Positions 43,909 through 52,471 of a DNA stretch of 64,000 nt are shown here, in pieces (within the stretch, counting starts at the first letter, position 1; each line of letters opens with the position of its first letter). This stretch comes from JACRBK01 sp964427955 (lineage in GTDB: Bacteria > Chloroflexota > Anaerolineae > Aggregatilineales > Aggregatilineaceae). The position numbers were made by a program, and so were the translations under genes. The notes under the pieces are model-generated. The model ran no database searches, was not told where the DNA came from, and was given only the letters and a program-made list of their open reading frames with translations. Where the stretch lies: positions 22,722 to 86,721 of the forward strand of contig CAYRWY010000001.1 in assembly GCA_964427955.1 (NCBI GenBank). The letters run 5' to 3'.

Positions 43909-45678
43909 ATGACTGCAACGGTAGTACCGAGTGATCTTGAAATCGCACAGGCCGCTAATATCCGCCCGATTATTGAAATCGCCAGAAAATTGGGTCTGAC
44001 TGAGGATGATCTGGATTTCTATGGGGCCCGCAAGGCCAAAGTCCACCTCTCCGTCTTGGAGAAATTCAAAGACCGTCCCCAGGGCAAATATATCGACGTC
44101 ACCGCGATTACGCCTACGCCGCTCGGTGAGGGCAAAACCACCACGACCGTCGGCCTGACGCAGGCATTGGGAAAACTCGGCTACAACGCCATCTGCTGCA
44201 TCCGGCAGCCCAGCATGGGCCCGACCTTCGGCATCAAGGGCGGTGCCGCAGGCGGCGGCTACAGCCAGATTATCCCTATGGAAGATTTCAATCTGCACCT
44301 TACGGGGGATATTCACGCGATCACGGTGGCCCACAATCTGGTGGCGGCTGCCCTGGATACCCGGATGTACCACGAGAGTCGCCAAACCGACGAGGGCCTG
44401 GCGAAGCGTGGGATCAAGCGTCTGGACATCGATCCGGCGGCGATCACCTGGAATCGGGTGGTAGACGTCTGTGACCGTACCCTGCGCCAGATTCAGGTCG
44501 GTTTCAATGACGACGATCTGGCCGACGGATCGCCCAGCCCGATCTTCCCGCGCAAGACCGGTTATGACATCACCGTCGCCAGCGAGCTGATGGCGATCCT
44601 GGCCTTGACGACCGGGCTGAAGGACCTGCGGGCGCGGGTAGGCCGGGCGGTGGTGGGCAGCAGTCGATCCGGCCAGCCGGTCACGCTCGAAGATTTGGGC
44701 GTCGCCGGGGCGGCAACCGTCCTGCTGCGCGATGCCATCATGCCCAATCTCATGCAAACCCTGGAACGCCAGCCCGCCTTCGTTCACGCGGGTCCCTTTG
44801 CGAACATCGCGCATGGCAACAGCAGCATCCTGGCCGATCAGATCGCGCTCCGTCTTGGCGATTACGTGGTGACAGAGAGCGGCTTCGGTGCGGACATCGG
44901 CATGGAGAAATTCTTCGACATCAAGTGCCGCTATTCGGGGCTGATCCCGAATGCCGTCGTCCTGGTGGCGACGATCCGCGCCCTCAAGATGCACGGCGGC
45001 GGCCCCAAGGTCACGCCCGGCGCGCCACTGGACAAAGCCTATACCAGCGAGAATCTGGCGCTGCTCGAAGCGGGCGGTGGCAACCTGGCCCACCACATCA
45101 AAATCGCCCGCAAGTTTGGGGTGCCCGTCGTGGTGGCGGTCAACCGCTTCTCGTCGGACACGGACGCCGAAGTGGCGCTGGTCGAGCGGATCGCCCGCGA
45201 AGCCGGGGCCGAAGCGGCGGTGCTGTCCGATCACTGGGCGCACGGGGGTGAAGGCGCGCGCGCGTTGGCCGAGGCCGTGGTCCAGGCCTGCCAGAAGCCC
45301 AGCAACTTCAAGTTCCTCTACCCGCTGGAATTGCCTCTCAAGCAGAAGATCGAAACCATCGCCAAAGAGGTGTATGGCGCGGATGGGGTAGCCTTCGAGC
45401 CGCTGGCGGAGAAGCAGATCGCCTTCTACGAGGCTGCTGGCTTTGGGCACCTGCCGATCTGCATGGCCAAGACGCACCTGAGTCTGAGCCACGATCCGGC
45501 GCTGAAGGGCGTGCCGAAGGGCTTCACCGTGCCGGTGCGCGAGGTGCGGGCCAGCGTCGGGGCCGGGTTCGTTTATCCGCTGCTGGGCGAGATGAGCACC
45601 ATGCCCGGTCTGCCCACCAATCCGGCGTTCATGAAGATCGATCTCGACGAAGACGGCAAAATCGTCGGGCTGTTCTAA
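43909..45678 (+). CDS. fhs: Formate-tetrahydrofolate ligase
   Basis: A 589-residue enzyme that makes 10-formyltetrahydrofolate from formate, ATP and tetrahydrofolate, linking one-carbon metabolism to purine synthesis or to the methyl branch of acetyl-CoA metabolism. The P-loop region is [10 protein letters not shown]. Other landmarks are [29 protein letters not shown] and [11 protein letters not shown]. It is about 30 residues longer than typical, mainly at the N-terminus. It is followed by a strong terminator and is monocistronic; no other acetogenesis genes are near. Confidence 0.95.
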   Translation: MTATVVPSDLEIAQAANIRPIIEIARKLGLTEDDLDFYGARKAKVHLSVLEKFKDRPQGKYIDVTAITPTPLGEGKTTTTVGLTQALGKLGYNAICCIRQPSMGPTFGIKGGAAGGGYSQIIPMEDFNLHLTGDIHAITVAHNLVAAALDTRMYHESRQTDEGLAKRGIKRLDIDPAAITWNRVVDVCDRTLRQIQVGFNDDDLADGSPSPIFPRKTGYDITVASELMAILALTTGLKDLRARVGRAVVGSSRSGQPVTLEDLGVAGAATVLLRDAIMPNLMQTLERQPAFVHAGPFANIAHGNSSILADQIALRLGDYVVTESGFGADIGMEKFFDIKCRYSGLIPNAVVLVATIRALKMHGGGPKVTPGAPLDKAYTSENLALLEAGGGNLAHHIKIARKFGVPVVVAVNRFSSDTDAEVALVERIAREAGAEAAVLSDHWAHGGEGARALAEAVVQACQKPSNFKFLYPLELPLKQKIETIAKEVYGADGVAFEPLAEKQIAFYEAAGFGHLPICMAKTHLSLSHDPALKGVPKGFTVPVREVRASVGAGFVYPLLGEMSTMPGLPTNPAFMKIDLDEDGKIVGLF

Positions 45679-45704
45679 CGAGACGCTCAATTGTGATAAG
45701 ATAG

Positions 45705-45741
45705 ATGTACACTGGAAGTTCTTCAGTGTACATTTGTTTTC
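45705..45741 (+). terminator. Intrinsic terminator of fhs
   Basis: A perfect 10-bp stem (ATGTACACTG / CAGTGTACAT, 45705-45714 with 45724-45733) has a 9-nt loop and is followed by TTGTTTT. It lies 26 bp after the fhs stop codon. Confidence 0.85.
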
Positions 45742-45766
45742 TTCTGGCGGCGTGAGTGAGGTGAGC

Positions 45767-47146
45767 ATGTCGGCACACGACGAAAAAGTACAACAGGCGA
45801 TGGCCGCTTTCAAAGCCGGGCGCAAAGCAGAAGCGCGTGCCTTGCTCATGTCGGTCGTGGACGAAAACGAAAGCCACGAAACCGCCTGGCTCTATCTGAG
45901 CGCGATGGTCGATACTCTCGAAGAGCAGCAGATCTGTCTTGAAAATGTAGTGGCGATCAATCCTGCCAACGAAAAGGCTCGCAAAGGGCTGGAGTCGTTG
46001 AACCAGAAGCGCGCGGCTCAGGAGAAGGCCGCGCCGCCGCCATCATCCACTGCCGCGTTCAATGCGCCTTTTCCCGACTTCGACATGCCATCGACCCCGC
46101 CCTCCAAACCTGCCGCGAAAACGCCTCCGATTGGGGCCGAGTTCGCGACTGCGTCAGGTGACAATCTGGTCGGTGGACCGCCCGGTTCCGCCCCGTTCGG
46201 CAGCGGGTTCGATTTCCCTGGCGGCTTTTCCGAGTCGTCAGACGAGTCGTTGGATTGGCTGACCGGCGGATCAACGCCGCCTGCGGCTCCGGCTGCACCT
46301 GCGGCCACCCCTCCCGCTCCGCCTGCGACAACGCCCCCGGCTGAGCCGGACCCCTTCGCTATTCCCACCAGCGTGGATTGGGGGCGCACGGATGGTACTG
46401 CGGCGTATGGCAGCGGCAAGCAGGTGGAGCTTCCTTCGGCGCAGGAATATGACGAATGGGTGCAGAACCTCAATCTGAGCAATAATGACGCGGCCATGCC
46501 ATCGTTTTCGGCTCCGGCGGAGTCACCGGCGTTCGATGACAATATGCCGGCCCCCTTCGGCGATACGTCGTTCATGATGGATTCCAACCCCTTTGCCGTG
46601 GAGGACGAACCCGCCGCGGCTCCCGGAGCCTTCAGCGAGGGGCTGTTCGACTCCGCCTGGGACACCGAAGAGAGCTTTGGCGGCACCCCTGCTGCGCCTG
46701 CGCCCGATCCTTTTGGGGCGGACTCATCTCCTGATCCGTTCGGATCATCGAGCGCCCCGGCGGCGGCAAGTGGAACGCTTTCTCCCTTTGGTGACATGGA
46801 TACCTCGATGGGGGACGAAGACCCCTTCACCGGTTCGGCCAGCGAGGAGGAGGACCTGTCGTTCAGCCTGGACGATGATCAGCCCGGCAAAAATGAGTTT
46901 GGGAGTCTGTGGTCGAACGACTTTGAAGAAGTCGCGGCCCCGGCAGCCGCCGCTCCGGCAGCCAAAGCAACCCCTCGGGCGGCTTCGCGCGCGGCCTCTG
47001 GCGCGTCCAAAGAGGACTATTTCCGCTACATCCCCGACGAGATCGGGGCCAAGGCGGGCCGGATCAGCCTGCAAAGCCTGGCGCTCCTGGCGGGGGTGAT
47101 CGTGCTGGTCGTGCTGAATGCCGTGTCATTCGCGCTGCTTCTGTAG
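45767..47146 (+). CDS. TPR-like protein with low-complexity middle and C-terminal membrane anchor
   Basis: A 459-residue protein. The first ~85 residues form two or three helical hairpins of the TPR kind (A-M-A-A-F-K-A-G-R-K-A-E-A-R, E-T-A-W-L-Y-L). The next ~330 residues are disordered: Pro/Ala/Ser/Asp-rich with many F-G or P-F motifs. A single hydrophobic helix forms the last ~25 residues, so the protein is tail-anchored with its bulk in the cytosol. ATG 45767 follows GTGAGG. The longer frame upstream overlaps the fhs terminator. It may be a membrane docking platform for signalling proteins nearby; that is only inference from context. Confidence 0.7.
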   Translation: MSAHDEKVQQAMAAFKAGRKAEARALLMSVVDENESHETAWLYLSAMVDTLEEQQICLENVVAINPANEKARKGLESLNQKRAAQEKAAPPPSSTAAFNAPFPDFDMPSTPPSKPAAKTPPIGAEFATASGDNLVGGPPGSAPFGSGFDFPGGFSESSDESLDWLTGGSTPPAAPAAPAATPPAPPATTPPAEPDPFAIPTSVDWGRTDGTAAYGSGKQVELPSAQEYDEWVQNLNLSNNDAAMPSFSAPAESPAFDDNMPAPFGDTSFMMDSNPFAVEDEPAAAPGAFSEGLFDSAWDTEESFGGTPAAPAPDPFGADSSPDPFGSSSAPAAASGTLSPFGDMDTSMGDEDPFTGSASEEEDLSFSLDDDQPGKNEFGSLWSNDFEEVAAPAAAAPAAKATPRAASRAASGASKEDYFRYIPDEIGAKAGRISLQSLALLAGVIVLVVLNAVSFALLL

Positions 47147-47174
47147 GTTGGATAGTCTTGCGACGAGTTCAAAT

Positions 47175-47200
47175 GGCGTTGTTCAACAACGCCTTTTTTT
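47175..47200 (+). terminator. Intrinsic terminator immediately before moeA
   Basis: An 8-bp stem (GGCGTTGT / ACAACGCC) with a 3-nt loop is followed by seven T residues. The T-run ends 2 bp before the moeA ribosome binding site. It ends the upstream gene but would also cut any readthrough into moeA. Confidence 0.85.
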
Positions 47201-47210
47201 GTGAGGGATG

Positions 47211-48446
47211 ATGACTGAATTTTTCGAAGTGTTCCCGCCCGATGAGGCCCGCTCCCGCTGGTGGGGGCAGGTGAGCCACCGGGCGGCGGCAGAACAGCTC
47301 GCGGCCTGGGAGGCGCTGGGGCGGGTGATCGCCCAGCCGGTCACCAGTCCCGAGGCGTTGCCCGCATTCCGGCGTTCTTCGGTAGACGGCTACGCCGTGC
47401 GGGCTGCGAACACGTTTGGTGCGTCGGAAACACTCCCGGCCTACCTGCGCATCGTGGGCGAGGTGGCGATGGGACGAGTGGCCGCCATGCCGATCCGGAC
47501 CGGCGAGACCGTGCTGATCCACACCGGTGGCATGGTACCGGACGATGCCGACGCAGTAGTGATGGTCGAGCACACCCAGCCTTTTTCCGCTGACGAAATC
47601 GAGGTGCGCAAACCCGCAGCGCCCGGCGAAAACGTGATCCAGGTGGGCGAAGACGTCCAGCCCGGCGCGGTGATTCTGCCCGCCGGACATCGCGTCCAGC
47701 CCCAGGACGTCGGGGCGCTGCTGGCGTTAGGGATCGTCGCGCCGATCTCGGTCCGGCGTCGCCCGCGCGTCAGCCTGTTTTCGACCGGCGATGAACTGGT
47801 CCCGCCTGCCACGGCGCGGCTCAATCCCGGCCAGATCCGCGACATCAACAGCGGGACGATCCGGGCATTGGCTCTGCAAGCCGGGGCGGAGGTTGAGACT
47901 CACGCGATTGTGCCTGATAACCCGGATGCGCTTTTCGCGGCATTGGCCGAGACCCTGCCGGATGCGGACCTGATTGTCGTGACGGCGGGCAGCAGCGTCA
48001 GCGCGCGCGACATGACGGCGGCGACGATCAACCGGCTGGGCGCGCCGGGCGTCCTGGTGCATGGCGTGGCTGCGCGCCCCGGCAAGCCGACCATCCTGGC
48101 CGTGGTGGATGGCAAGCCGGTCATCGGGCTGCCGGGCAACCCGGTGTCGGCCTTCGTGATGTTCACGCTGTTCGGCATTCCGGCCATCGCCGGACTGCTG
48201 GGTGCGGAACTCCCTCGCCAGGCACGGACGCAGGCCCGCGTGGCCGTCAACGTGCCGTCGGCGGCGGGTCGCGAAGATTACCTCCCGGTGCATCTGGTGG
48301 ATCGCGCGGGCGAACTGTGGGCGGAGCCGGTTTTCGGCAAAAGTAACCTTATTTTCACCCTGGTCGGCGTGGACGGACTGCTCAAGATTCCGCTGAACGT
48401 GACCGGACTGCGTGAGGGTGTGTGGGGAGAGGTGGTCTTGTTCTGA
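47211..48446 (+). CDS. moeA: Molybdopterin molybdenumtransferase MoeA (first copy)
   Basis: A 411-residue MoeA/gephyrin-E-type protein that inserts molybdate (or tungstate) into adenylated molybdopterin. Motifs are S-S-V-D-G-Y-A-V near residue 60, H-T-G-G-M-V-P-D-D-A-D, G-E-D-V, the central domain with S-T-G-D-E-L and D-I-N-S-G-T, T-A-G-S-S-V-S, and G-L-P-G-N-P-V-S. ATG 47211 is preferred because GAGGG is spaced correctly; ATG 47208 is too close. Its stop overlaps the second moeA start (TGATG), so the two are translated together. Confidence 0.93.
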   Translation: MTEFFEVFPPDEARSRWWGQVSHRAAAEQLAAWEALGRVIAQPVTSPEALPAFRRSSVDGYAVRAANTFGASETLPAYLRIVGEVAMGRVAAMPIRTGETVLIHTGGMVPDDADAVVMVEHTQPFSADEIEVRKPAAPGENVIQVGEDVQPGAVILPAGHRVQPQDVGALLALGIVAPISVRRRPRVSLFSTGDELVPPATARLNPGQIRDINSGTIRALALQAGAEVETHAIVPDNPDALFAALAETLPDADLIVVTAGSSVSARDMTAATINRLGAPGVLVHGVAARPGKPTILAVVDGKPVIGLPGNPVSAFVMFTLFGIPAIAGLLGAELPRQARTQARVAVNVPSAAGREDYLPVHLVDRAGELWAEPVFGKSNLIFTLVGVDGLLKIPLNVTGLREGVWGEVVLF

Positions 48447-50365
48447 TGGACGGGCGGAATTTCTATCTCGAAGATATCCCGATGGACGAGGCCCAGGCGC
48501 GCCTGCTGGCGGCGCTGGAGGCCTGCGGGCGTGCCGCGGCGCTGCCCGGCGAATGGGTGACCCTGGATGACGCGCTGGGACGGGTGACGGCGGAGCCGGT
48601 CTGGGCGCGGATCAGTTCGCCGCACTATCACGCGTCGGCAATGGACGGCTATGCCGTGCGCGCGTCGGAAACGGTCGGCGCGACCGAAACGCGCCCGGTC
48701 CAACTGCGCATCCCGGAGCAGGCGCTGCCCCTGAACACCGGGGCGCCGCTGCCGCTCGAATACAACGCCGTGATCATGATCGAAAACACGCAGCCCATCG
48801 GCGATCATGCCATCGAGATTCGCGCGTCGGTGACGCCCTGGCAGCATGTGCGTATGATGGGCGAAGACATGGTCGCGACTGAACTGGTCTTGCCCGCGAA
48901 TCACGTGCTGCGTCCGCCCGACCTGGGGGCCATTGCCGGGTGCGGCCACACGGCGGTGTTGGTCCGCCGCCGTCCGAAAGTCGCGATCTTGCCGACGGGA
49001 TCGGAACTGGTCGTGCCACATCAGGCCCCGCAGCCGGGGCAGGTGATCGAATACAACAGCATCGTGTTGGGCGCGCAGGTGCGCGAGGCGGGCGGCACGT
49101 TCACCCGCTGGCCGCTGCTGCCCGACGATCCGGACGCCATCGCGGCGGCGCTGCACGAGGCGACCTCCGAGTACGATCTGGTGCTGGTGCTGGCCGGATC
49201 GTCGGCGGGATCGCGTGATTTCACCGCGCGGGTCGTGCAGGCGGCAGGTACGCTGCTGGTGCACGGCGTAGCGGTGCGCCCCGGTCATCCGGTCATCATG
49301 GGCCTGGTGCACGACACCCCGGTGATCGGCGTGCCGGGTTATCCCGTCTCGGCGGCGCTCACCGGCGAATTGTTCATCCGCCCGCTGATCTACCGTTGGT
49401 TGGGGCAGGCCGCGCCGCACTACCGCCGGATCAAGGCGCTGCTCACCCGCAAGGTCGTGTCTCCGACCGGCGACGACGACTTCGTGCGTGTGACGGTCGG
49501 CCAGGTGGGTGAGCGCACGCTGGCGACGCCGCTGTCGCGCGGAGCTGGGGTGATCACGTCGCTGGTCCGGGCGGATGGCCTGCTGCACGTGCCGCGCTTC
49601 AGCGAGGGATTGAACAGCGGGGCGGAAGTCGAGATTCTGCTCTACCGCACGCCGGAGGAGATCGCGCAGACGGTGGTAGTCGTGGGCAGTCACGATCCCA
49701 TGTTGGATCTGCTCGGCCAGTTTCTCGCCGTGCGTTTCCCCGGCAACCGGCTGGCGTCCGCCAACGTCGGCAGCCTGGGCGGGCTGGTCGCTCAGAAACG
49801 GGGGGAGGCCCACCTGTCGGGTACACACCTGCTGGACCCGGAAACGGGCGATTACAATCTGCCCTACATCCGCCGCACGCTGGGCGATCTGCCGGTGCGG
49901 GTGATCACTTTTGCTCAGCGCGAGCAAGGTCTGATCATCGCGTCGGGCAATCCGGCGCACGTCCAATCGCTGGACGACCTGACGCGGGTGCGCTACGTCA
50001 ATCGCCAGCGGGGGGCCGGGACGCGCGTGCTGCTGGACTACGAGCTGTCGCAGCGCGGCCTCGATCCGGCCCAGGTGGACGGGTACGACCGCGAAGAATA
50101 CACCCATCTGGCCGTGGCCGCCGCGGTGGCGTCGGGCAGTGCCGATTGCGGGATGGGCATCCGCAGCGCCGCGATCGCGCTCGGCCTGGACTTCATCCCG
50201 GTCGGCTTCGAGCGGTACGATCTCGTCATCCCCGAATCCGTGGTCGATCTGCCGATGATCCAGCACGTGCTGGCGCTGCTGCACGATGCGGAATTCCGCG
50301 CGGCGGTCGCCACCCAGCCGGGTTACGACGTGTCCTTGATGGGGCAGCGCGTCGCTTATCCCTGA
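48446..50365 (+). CDS. MoeA fused to a periplasmic-binding-protein-like molybdate-sensing domain (second copy)
   Basis: A 639-residue protein. Residues about 1-410 are a second MoeA domain set (S-A-M-D-G-Y-A-V, G-E-D-M, P-T-G-S-E-L, L-A-G-S-S-A-G-S, G-V-P-G-Y-P-V-S). Residues about 420-639 match the PBP-like domain (PF12727 type), with V-G-S-H-D-P, S-G-T-H-L-L-D-P, R-Q-R-G-A-G-T-R and D-C-G-M-G-I-R. Such fusions are known in many prokaryotes and are thought to bind ligand or metal oxyanion. Here it is translationally coupled to a plain MoeA. The pair may handle molybdate and tungstate separately, which would fit the aldehyde oxidoreductase later in the window. Confidence 0.9.
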   Translation: MDGRNFYLEDIPMDEAQARLLAALEACGRAAALPGEWVTLDDALGRVTAEPVWARISSPHYHASAMDGYAVRASETVGATETRPVQLRIPEQALPLNTGAPLPLEYNAVIMIENTQPIGDHAIEIRASVTPWQHVRMMGEDMVATELVLPANHVLRPPDLGAIAGCGHTAVLVRRRPKVAILPTGSELVVPHQAPQPGQVIEYNSIVLGAQVREAGGTFTRWPLLPDDPDAIAAALHEATSEYDLVLVLAGSSAGSRDFTARVVQAAGTLLVHGVAVRPGHPVIMGLVHDTPVIGVPGYPVSAALTGELFIRPLIYRWLGQAAPHYRRIKALLTRKVVSPTGDDDFVRVTVGQVGERTLATPLSRGAGVITSLVRADGLLHVPRFSEGLNSGAEVEILLYRTPEEIAQTVVVVGSHDPMLDLLGQFLAVRFPGNRLASANVGSLGGLVAQKRGEAHLSGTHLLDPETGDYNLPYIRRTLGDLPVRVITFAQREQGLIIASGNPAHVQSLDDLTRVRYVNRQRGAGTRVLLDYELSQRGLDPAQVDGYDREEYTHLAVAAAVASGSADCGMGIRSAAIALGLDFIPVGFERYDLVIPESVVDLPMIQHVLALLHDAEFRAAVATQPGYDVSLMGQRVAYP

Positions 50366-50790
50366 TCGGCGGGCAGTCCGGGCCTCATCGCGGCCAGCCA
50401 GGCGTCCGGCAGGCGGGAGACGTGCCCGGCGTGGTCGATGCAGACGTGTTTGGAATAGCCGGTCACGCAGACCTGGCCGCTGACCGCATCGACGATTTCA
50501 TAGCCAAAGGTCAGCCCCCGGCTTTTCAGTTCTTCGATCCAGCAGCGGGCCGTGATCTGTTGGGCGTAGCGCGTCGGCACATGGTAGCGGGCGTGCACCT
50601 CGACGACGGTCAGCCAGTAGCCGCTGCGCTCGAAGTCGGCATAATCGGCGCCGCGCACGCGCGAATAGTGACTGCGGGCTTCTTCGAAGTAAGCGATATA
50701 ATTCGAGTGATGAGTGATGCCCATCGCGTCCGTCTCGACGTAGCGGACGTAGAAGCTGTTTTCGGATACAAAACGGTCGGTGGGGGCCAT
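50356..50790 (-). CDS. YbgC/FadM-type hotdog acyl-CoA thioesterase
   Basis: A 144-residue 4-hydroxybenzoyl-CoA-thioesterase-like protein. The active-site motif is V-R-Y-V-E-T-D-A-M-G-I-T-H-H-S-N-Y, where the aspartate is catalytic, followed by F-E-E-A-R. ATG 50790 follows AAAGGAAC with correct spacing; the frame further upstream has no homology and overlaps the promoter. Its 3' end overlaps that of the convergent MoeA fusion by 10 bp. It would hydrolyse short or aryl acyl-CoAs. Confidence 0.85.
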   Translation of the reverse strand: MAPTDRFVSENSFYVRYVETDAMGITHHSNYIAYFEEARSHYSRVRGADYADFERSGYWLTVVEVHARYHVPTRYAQQITARCWIEELKSRGLTFGYEIVDAVSGQVCVTGYSKHVCIDHAGHVSRLPDAWLAAMRPGLPADQG

Positions 50791-50824
50791 GAATGTTCCT
50801 TTCTTGCGTCTGAAAACCTGCTGC

Positions 50825-50853
50825 ATTCTAGCGGCTGAACGGTTCGGATGCAA
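50825..50853 (-). promoter_or_regulatory. Promoter of the thioesterase gene
   Basis: On the minus strand TTGCAT (complement of 50848-50853) and TAGAAT (complement of 50825-50830) have 17-bp spacing and lie 35 bp before the start codon at 50790. Confidence 0.5.
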
Positions 50854-50884
50854 CGCATATTCCAGGGTGATAGGGTAAACGCCG

Positions 50885-51802
50885 ATGAGTGACAGTTTTC
50901 AAGAGGTCGAGTTTGTCGCCGAGGCCTCCGGCGAACGGTTGGACAAAGTCCTGGTGGCGCATTTCGATGGCTTTTCGCGCGCCCAGCTTCAGGCGTTGAT
51001 CCATGAGGGACAGGTGATGGTCAATGGCCGGGTCGCCAAAGCCTCCTATCGTGTCGAAGGTGGCGAGACGATCCGGGTCCGGCTGCCGGTGTCGGATCAG
51101 GCCGCCGCGCCGGAGGCCGAAGCGATCCCGCTGGAAGTGCTGTACGAGGATGAGCACCTGGCGGTGGTCAACAAACCGGCGGGGATGGTCGTGCACCCGG
51201 CTTTCGGGCACGCCTCCGGCACGCTGGTGAACGCCATCCTGGCGCGCTGGCCGCAGATCGCCGCCTTCAGCGAGCCGGGCCGGGCGGGCATCGTCCACCG
51301 GCTGGACAAAGAGACCTCCGGGGTTATCCTGGTGGCCAAGACCGAGCAAGCCCTGGACAGCCTGAAGGCCCAGTTCAAAAAGCGGACGGTCGAGAAGGTC
51401 TATCTGGCGCTGGTCGAAGGCGTGCCCGATACCCCCGACGGCGTGATCAATGCGCCCATTGGCCGCGATCCGAACATGCGCAAGCGTATGGGCGTGCTGC
51501 ATGAGGGCCGCGAAGCGCAGACCGAATTTCACGTGAAGGAAACCTTTGAGGAAAACAGCCTGCTTGAGCTGCATCCCAAGACCGGGCGCACCCACCAGAT
51601 TCGCGTGCACCTGGCTTTCATCGGGCACCCGGTGGTGGGTGATACGGTTTATGGCTATCGCAAGCAGCGCCTCAAGATCAGCCGCCATTTCCTCCACGCC
51701 GCGTCGGTGACGTTCACGCTGCCCGATACGGGCCAGCGCCTGACCGTCAGCGCGCCGCTGCCCGACAAGCTGCAAAATATCCTCGACCGGCTGCCGCGTT
51801 GA
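50885..51802 (+). CDS. RluD/RluC-family rRNA pseudouridine synthase
   Basis: A 305-residue protein. An S4 RNA-binding domain (R-L-D-K-V-L-V, then R-A-Q-L-Q-A-L-I, residues about 16-75) precedes the catalytic domain with H-R-L-D-K-E-T-S-G, where the aspartate is catalytic. N-K-P-A-G-M-V-V-H-P and K-T-G-R-T-H-Q-I-R-V-H complete the RluA-family signature. It isomerises uridines in 23S rRNA; which sites are modified cannot be told. The next gene starts 19 bp downstream, so cotranscription with the redoxin is likely. Confidence 0.92.
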   Translation: MSDSFQEVEFVAEASGERLDKVLVAHFDGFSRAQLQALIHEGQVMVNGRVAKASYRVEGGETIRVRLPVSDQAAAPEAEAIPLEVLYEDEHLAVVNKPAGMVVHPAFGHASGTLVNAILARWPQIAAFSEPGRAGIVHRLDKETSGVILVAKTEQALDSLKAQFKKRTVEKVYLALVEGVPDTPDGVINAPIGRDPNMRKRMGVLHEGREAQTEFHVKETFEENSLLELHPKTGRTHQIRVHLAFIGHPVVGDTVYGYRKQRLKISRHFLHAASVTFTLPDTGQRLTVSAPLPDKLQNILDRLPR

Positions 51803-51821
51803 GGATCGAAAGGAGGGCGGA

Positions 51822-52337
51822 ATGAGCGAGTCACCGGAATGGTCCGGCTTACCGGCTCCCGATTTCACGCTGGAGGATGTCGAGGGCAGGCTGGTCAGCC
51901 TGTCCGATTACCGGGACCGGCAGCACGTGATCCTGGTCTTCAACCGGAGCTTTCTCTGACCCCACTGCCGCGCGCACATGGCGCAGTTGCGCCAGGACTA
52001 TGCCGAGTTCGTCCGGCGCGGGGCGGTGATCCTCGTGGTCGGCCCGGAAGGTCCCCAGGCATTCAAAGCCTATTGGGAGAAGAACCAGCTTCCTTTTGTC
52101 GGCCTGCCCGATCCGGATCACCAGGTCGCCCGGCTCTACGGCCAACAGGTGCGCTGGCTCAAGCTGGGCCGGATGCCGGCGCTGGTCGTGATCGACAGGC
52201 AGGGGCGCGTCCATTACCGGCACCGTGGCCAGTCGATGCAGGATATTCCTCCCAACGACCGCGTGCTGGCGCTGTTGGATGAGCTGAACGCGCTCGATGC
52301 TGGGCTGATCACTGAAAAAGACGGGGAAAGTCCATAG
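51822..52337 (+). CDS. Redoxin (AhpC/TSA-like) with in-frame TGA read as selenocysteine
   Basis: A 171-residue thioredoxin-fold protein is encoded if the in-frame TGA at codon 46 (51957-51959) is decoded as selenocysteine. Residues 1-45 give the peroxiredoxin-type start P-A-P-D-F-T-L-E-D followed by V-I-L-V-F-N-R-S-F-L. Then comes U-P-H-C (Sec46, Cys49) and R-A-H-M-A-Q-L-R. The second half continues in the same frame, with V-V-G-P-E-G, G-L-P-D-P-D and M-P-A-L-V-V-I-D to a stop at 52337. Related redoxins have C-P-x-C here, so TGA replaces exactly the attacking cysteine. AGGAGG at 51811-51816 precedes ATG 51822 by 5 nt. It probably reduces peroxides or acts as a thiol redox protein. A nonsense mutation is the alternative, but the position and intact flanks argue against it. 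Confidence 0.85.
51957..51959 (+). other. In-frame UGA, probable selenocysteine codon
   Basis: Codon 46 of the redoxin gene is TGA. The frame is otherwise open for 45 codons upstream, from a start with a strong ribosome binding site, and 126 codons downstream. It stands at the first position of the redox motif (U-x-x-C), the usual place for selenocysteine in bacterial thioredoxin-fold selenoproteins. Confidence 0.8.
51960..52000 (+). promoter_or_regulatory. Candidate bacterial SECIS element
   Basis: Just downstream of the UGA, inside the coding sequence, a perfect 6-bp stem TGGCGC / GCGCCA (51979-51984 with 51989-51994) is capped by AGTT. The loop lies 26-29 nt after the UGA, within the distance reported for bacterial SECIS hairpins, and contains the G-U expected by the elongation factor SelB. 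The lower stem is not convincing by eye. Confidence 0.45.
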
Positions 52338-52370
52338 CCCAACGCCTGCCGGGTAGGAGCGACGGCGGAT

Positions 52371-52399
52371 TTGACTTCGCCCTGTTTTGGCGCTACATT
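52371..52399 (+). promoter_or_regulatory. Promoter of the nitrilase-fold gene
   Basis: TTGACT (52371-52376) and TACATT (52394-52399) with 17-bp spacing lie 72 bp upstream of ATG 52472 and 33 bp after the redoxin stop codon. Confidence 0.6.
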
Positions 52400-52471
52400 A
52401 AGGGGCTGAATCAAGTGTGGAGATGGCCCCACCCACAAGCAAAACAATACCCCCGTAAACGAGGAGAACCC

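Noticed and set aside
43492..45849. A 785-codon minus-strand frame across fhs
   Set aside because: It overlaps fhs, its terminator and two other genes; fhs is certain from its motifs.
51822..52337. Redoxin gene as a pseudogene broken by a nonsense mutation
   Set aside because: Both sides of the TGA keep the fold and motifs, a strong ribosome binding site is present, and the stop falls precisely on the redox-active cysteine position; selenocysteine explains this better.
51978..52337. A separate 119-residue gene starting at ATG 51978
   Set aside because: It would begin in the middle of the redoxin helix, without a ribosome binding site, and lack the active site and first strands.
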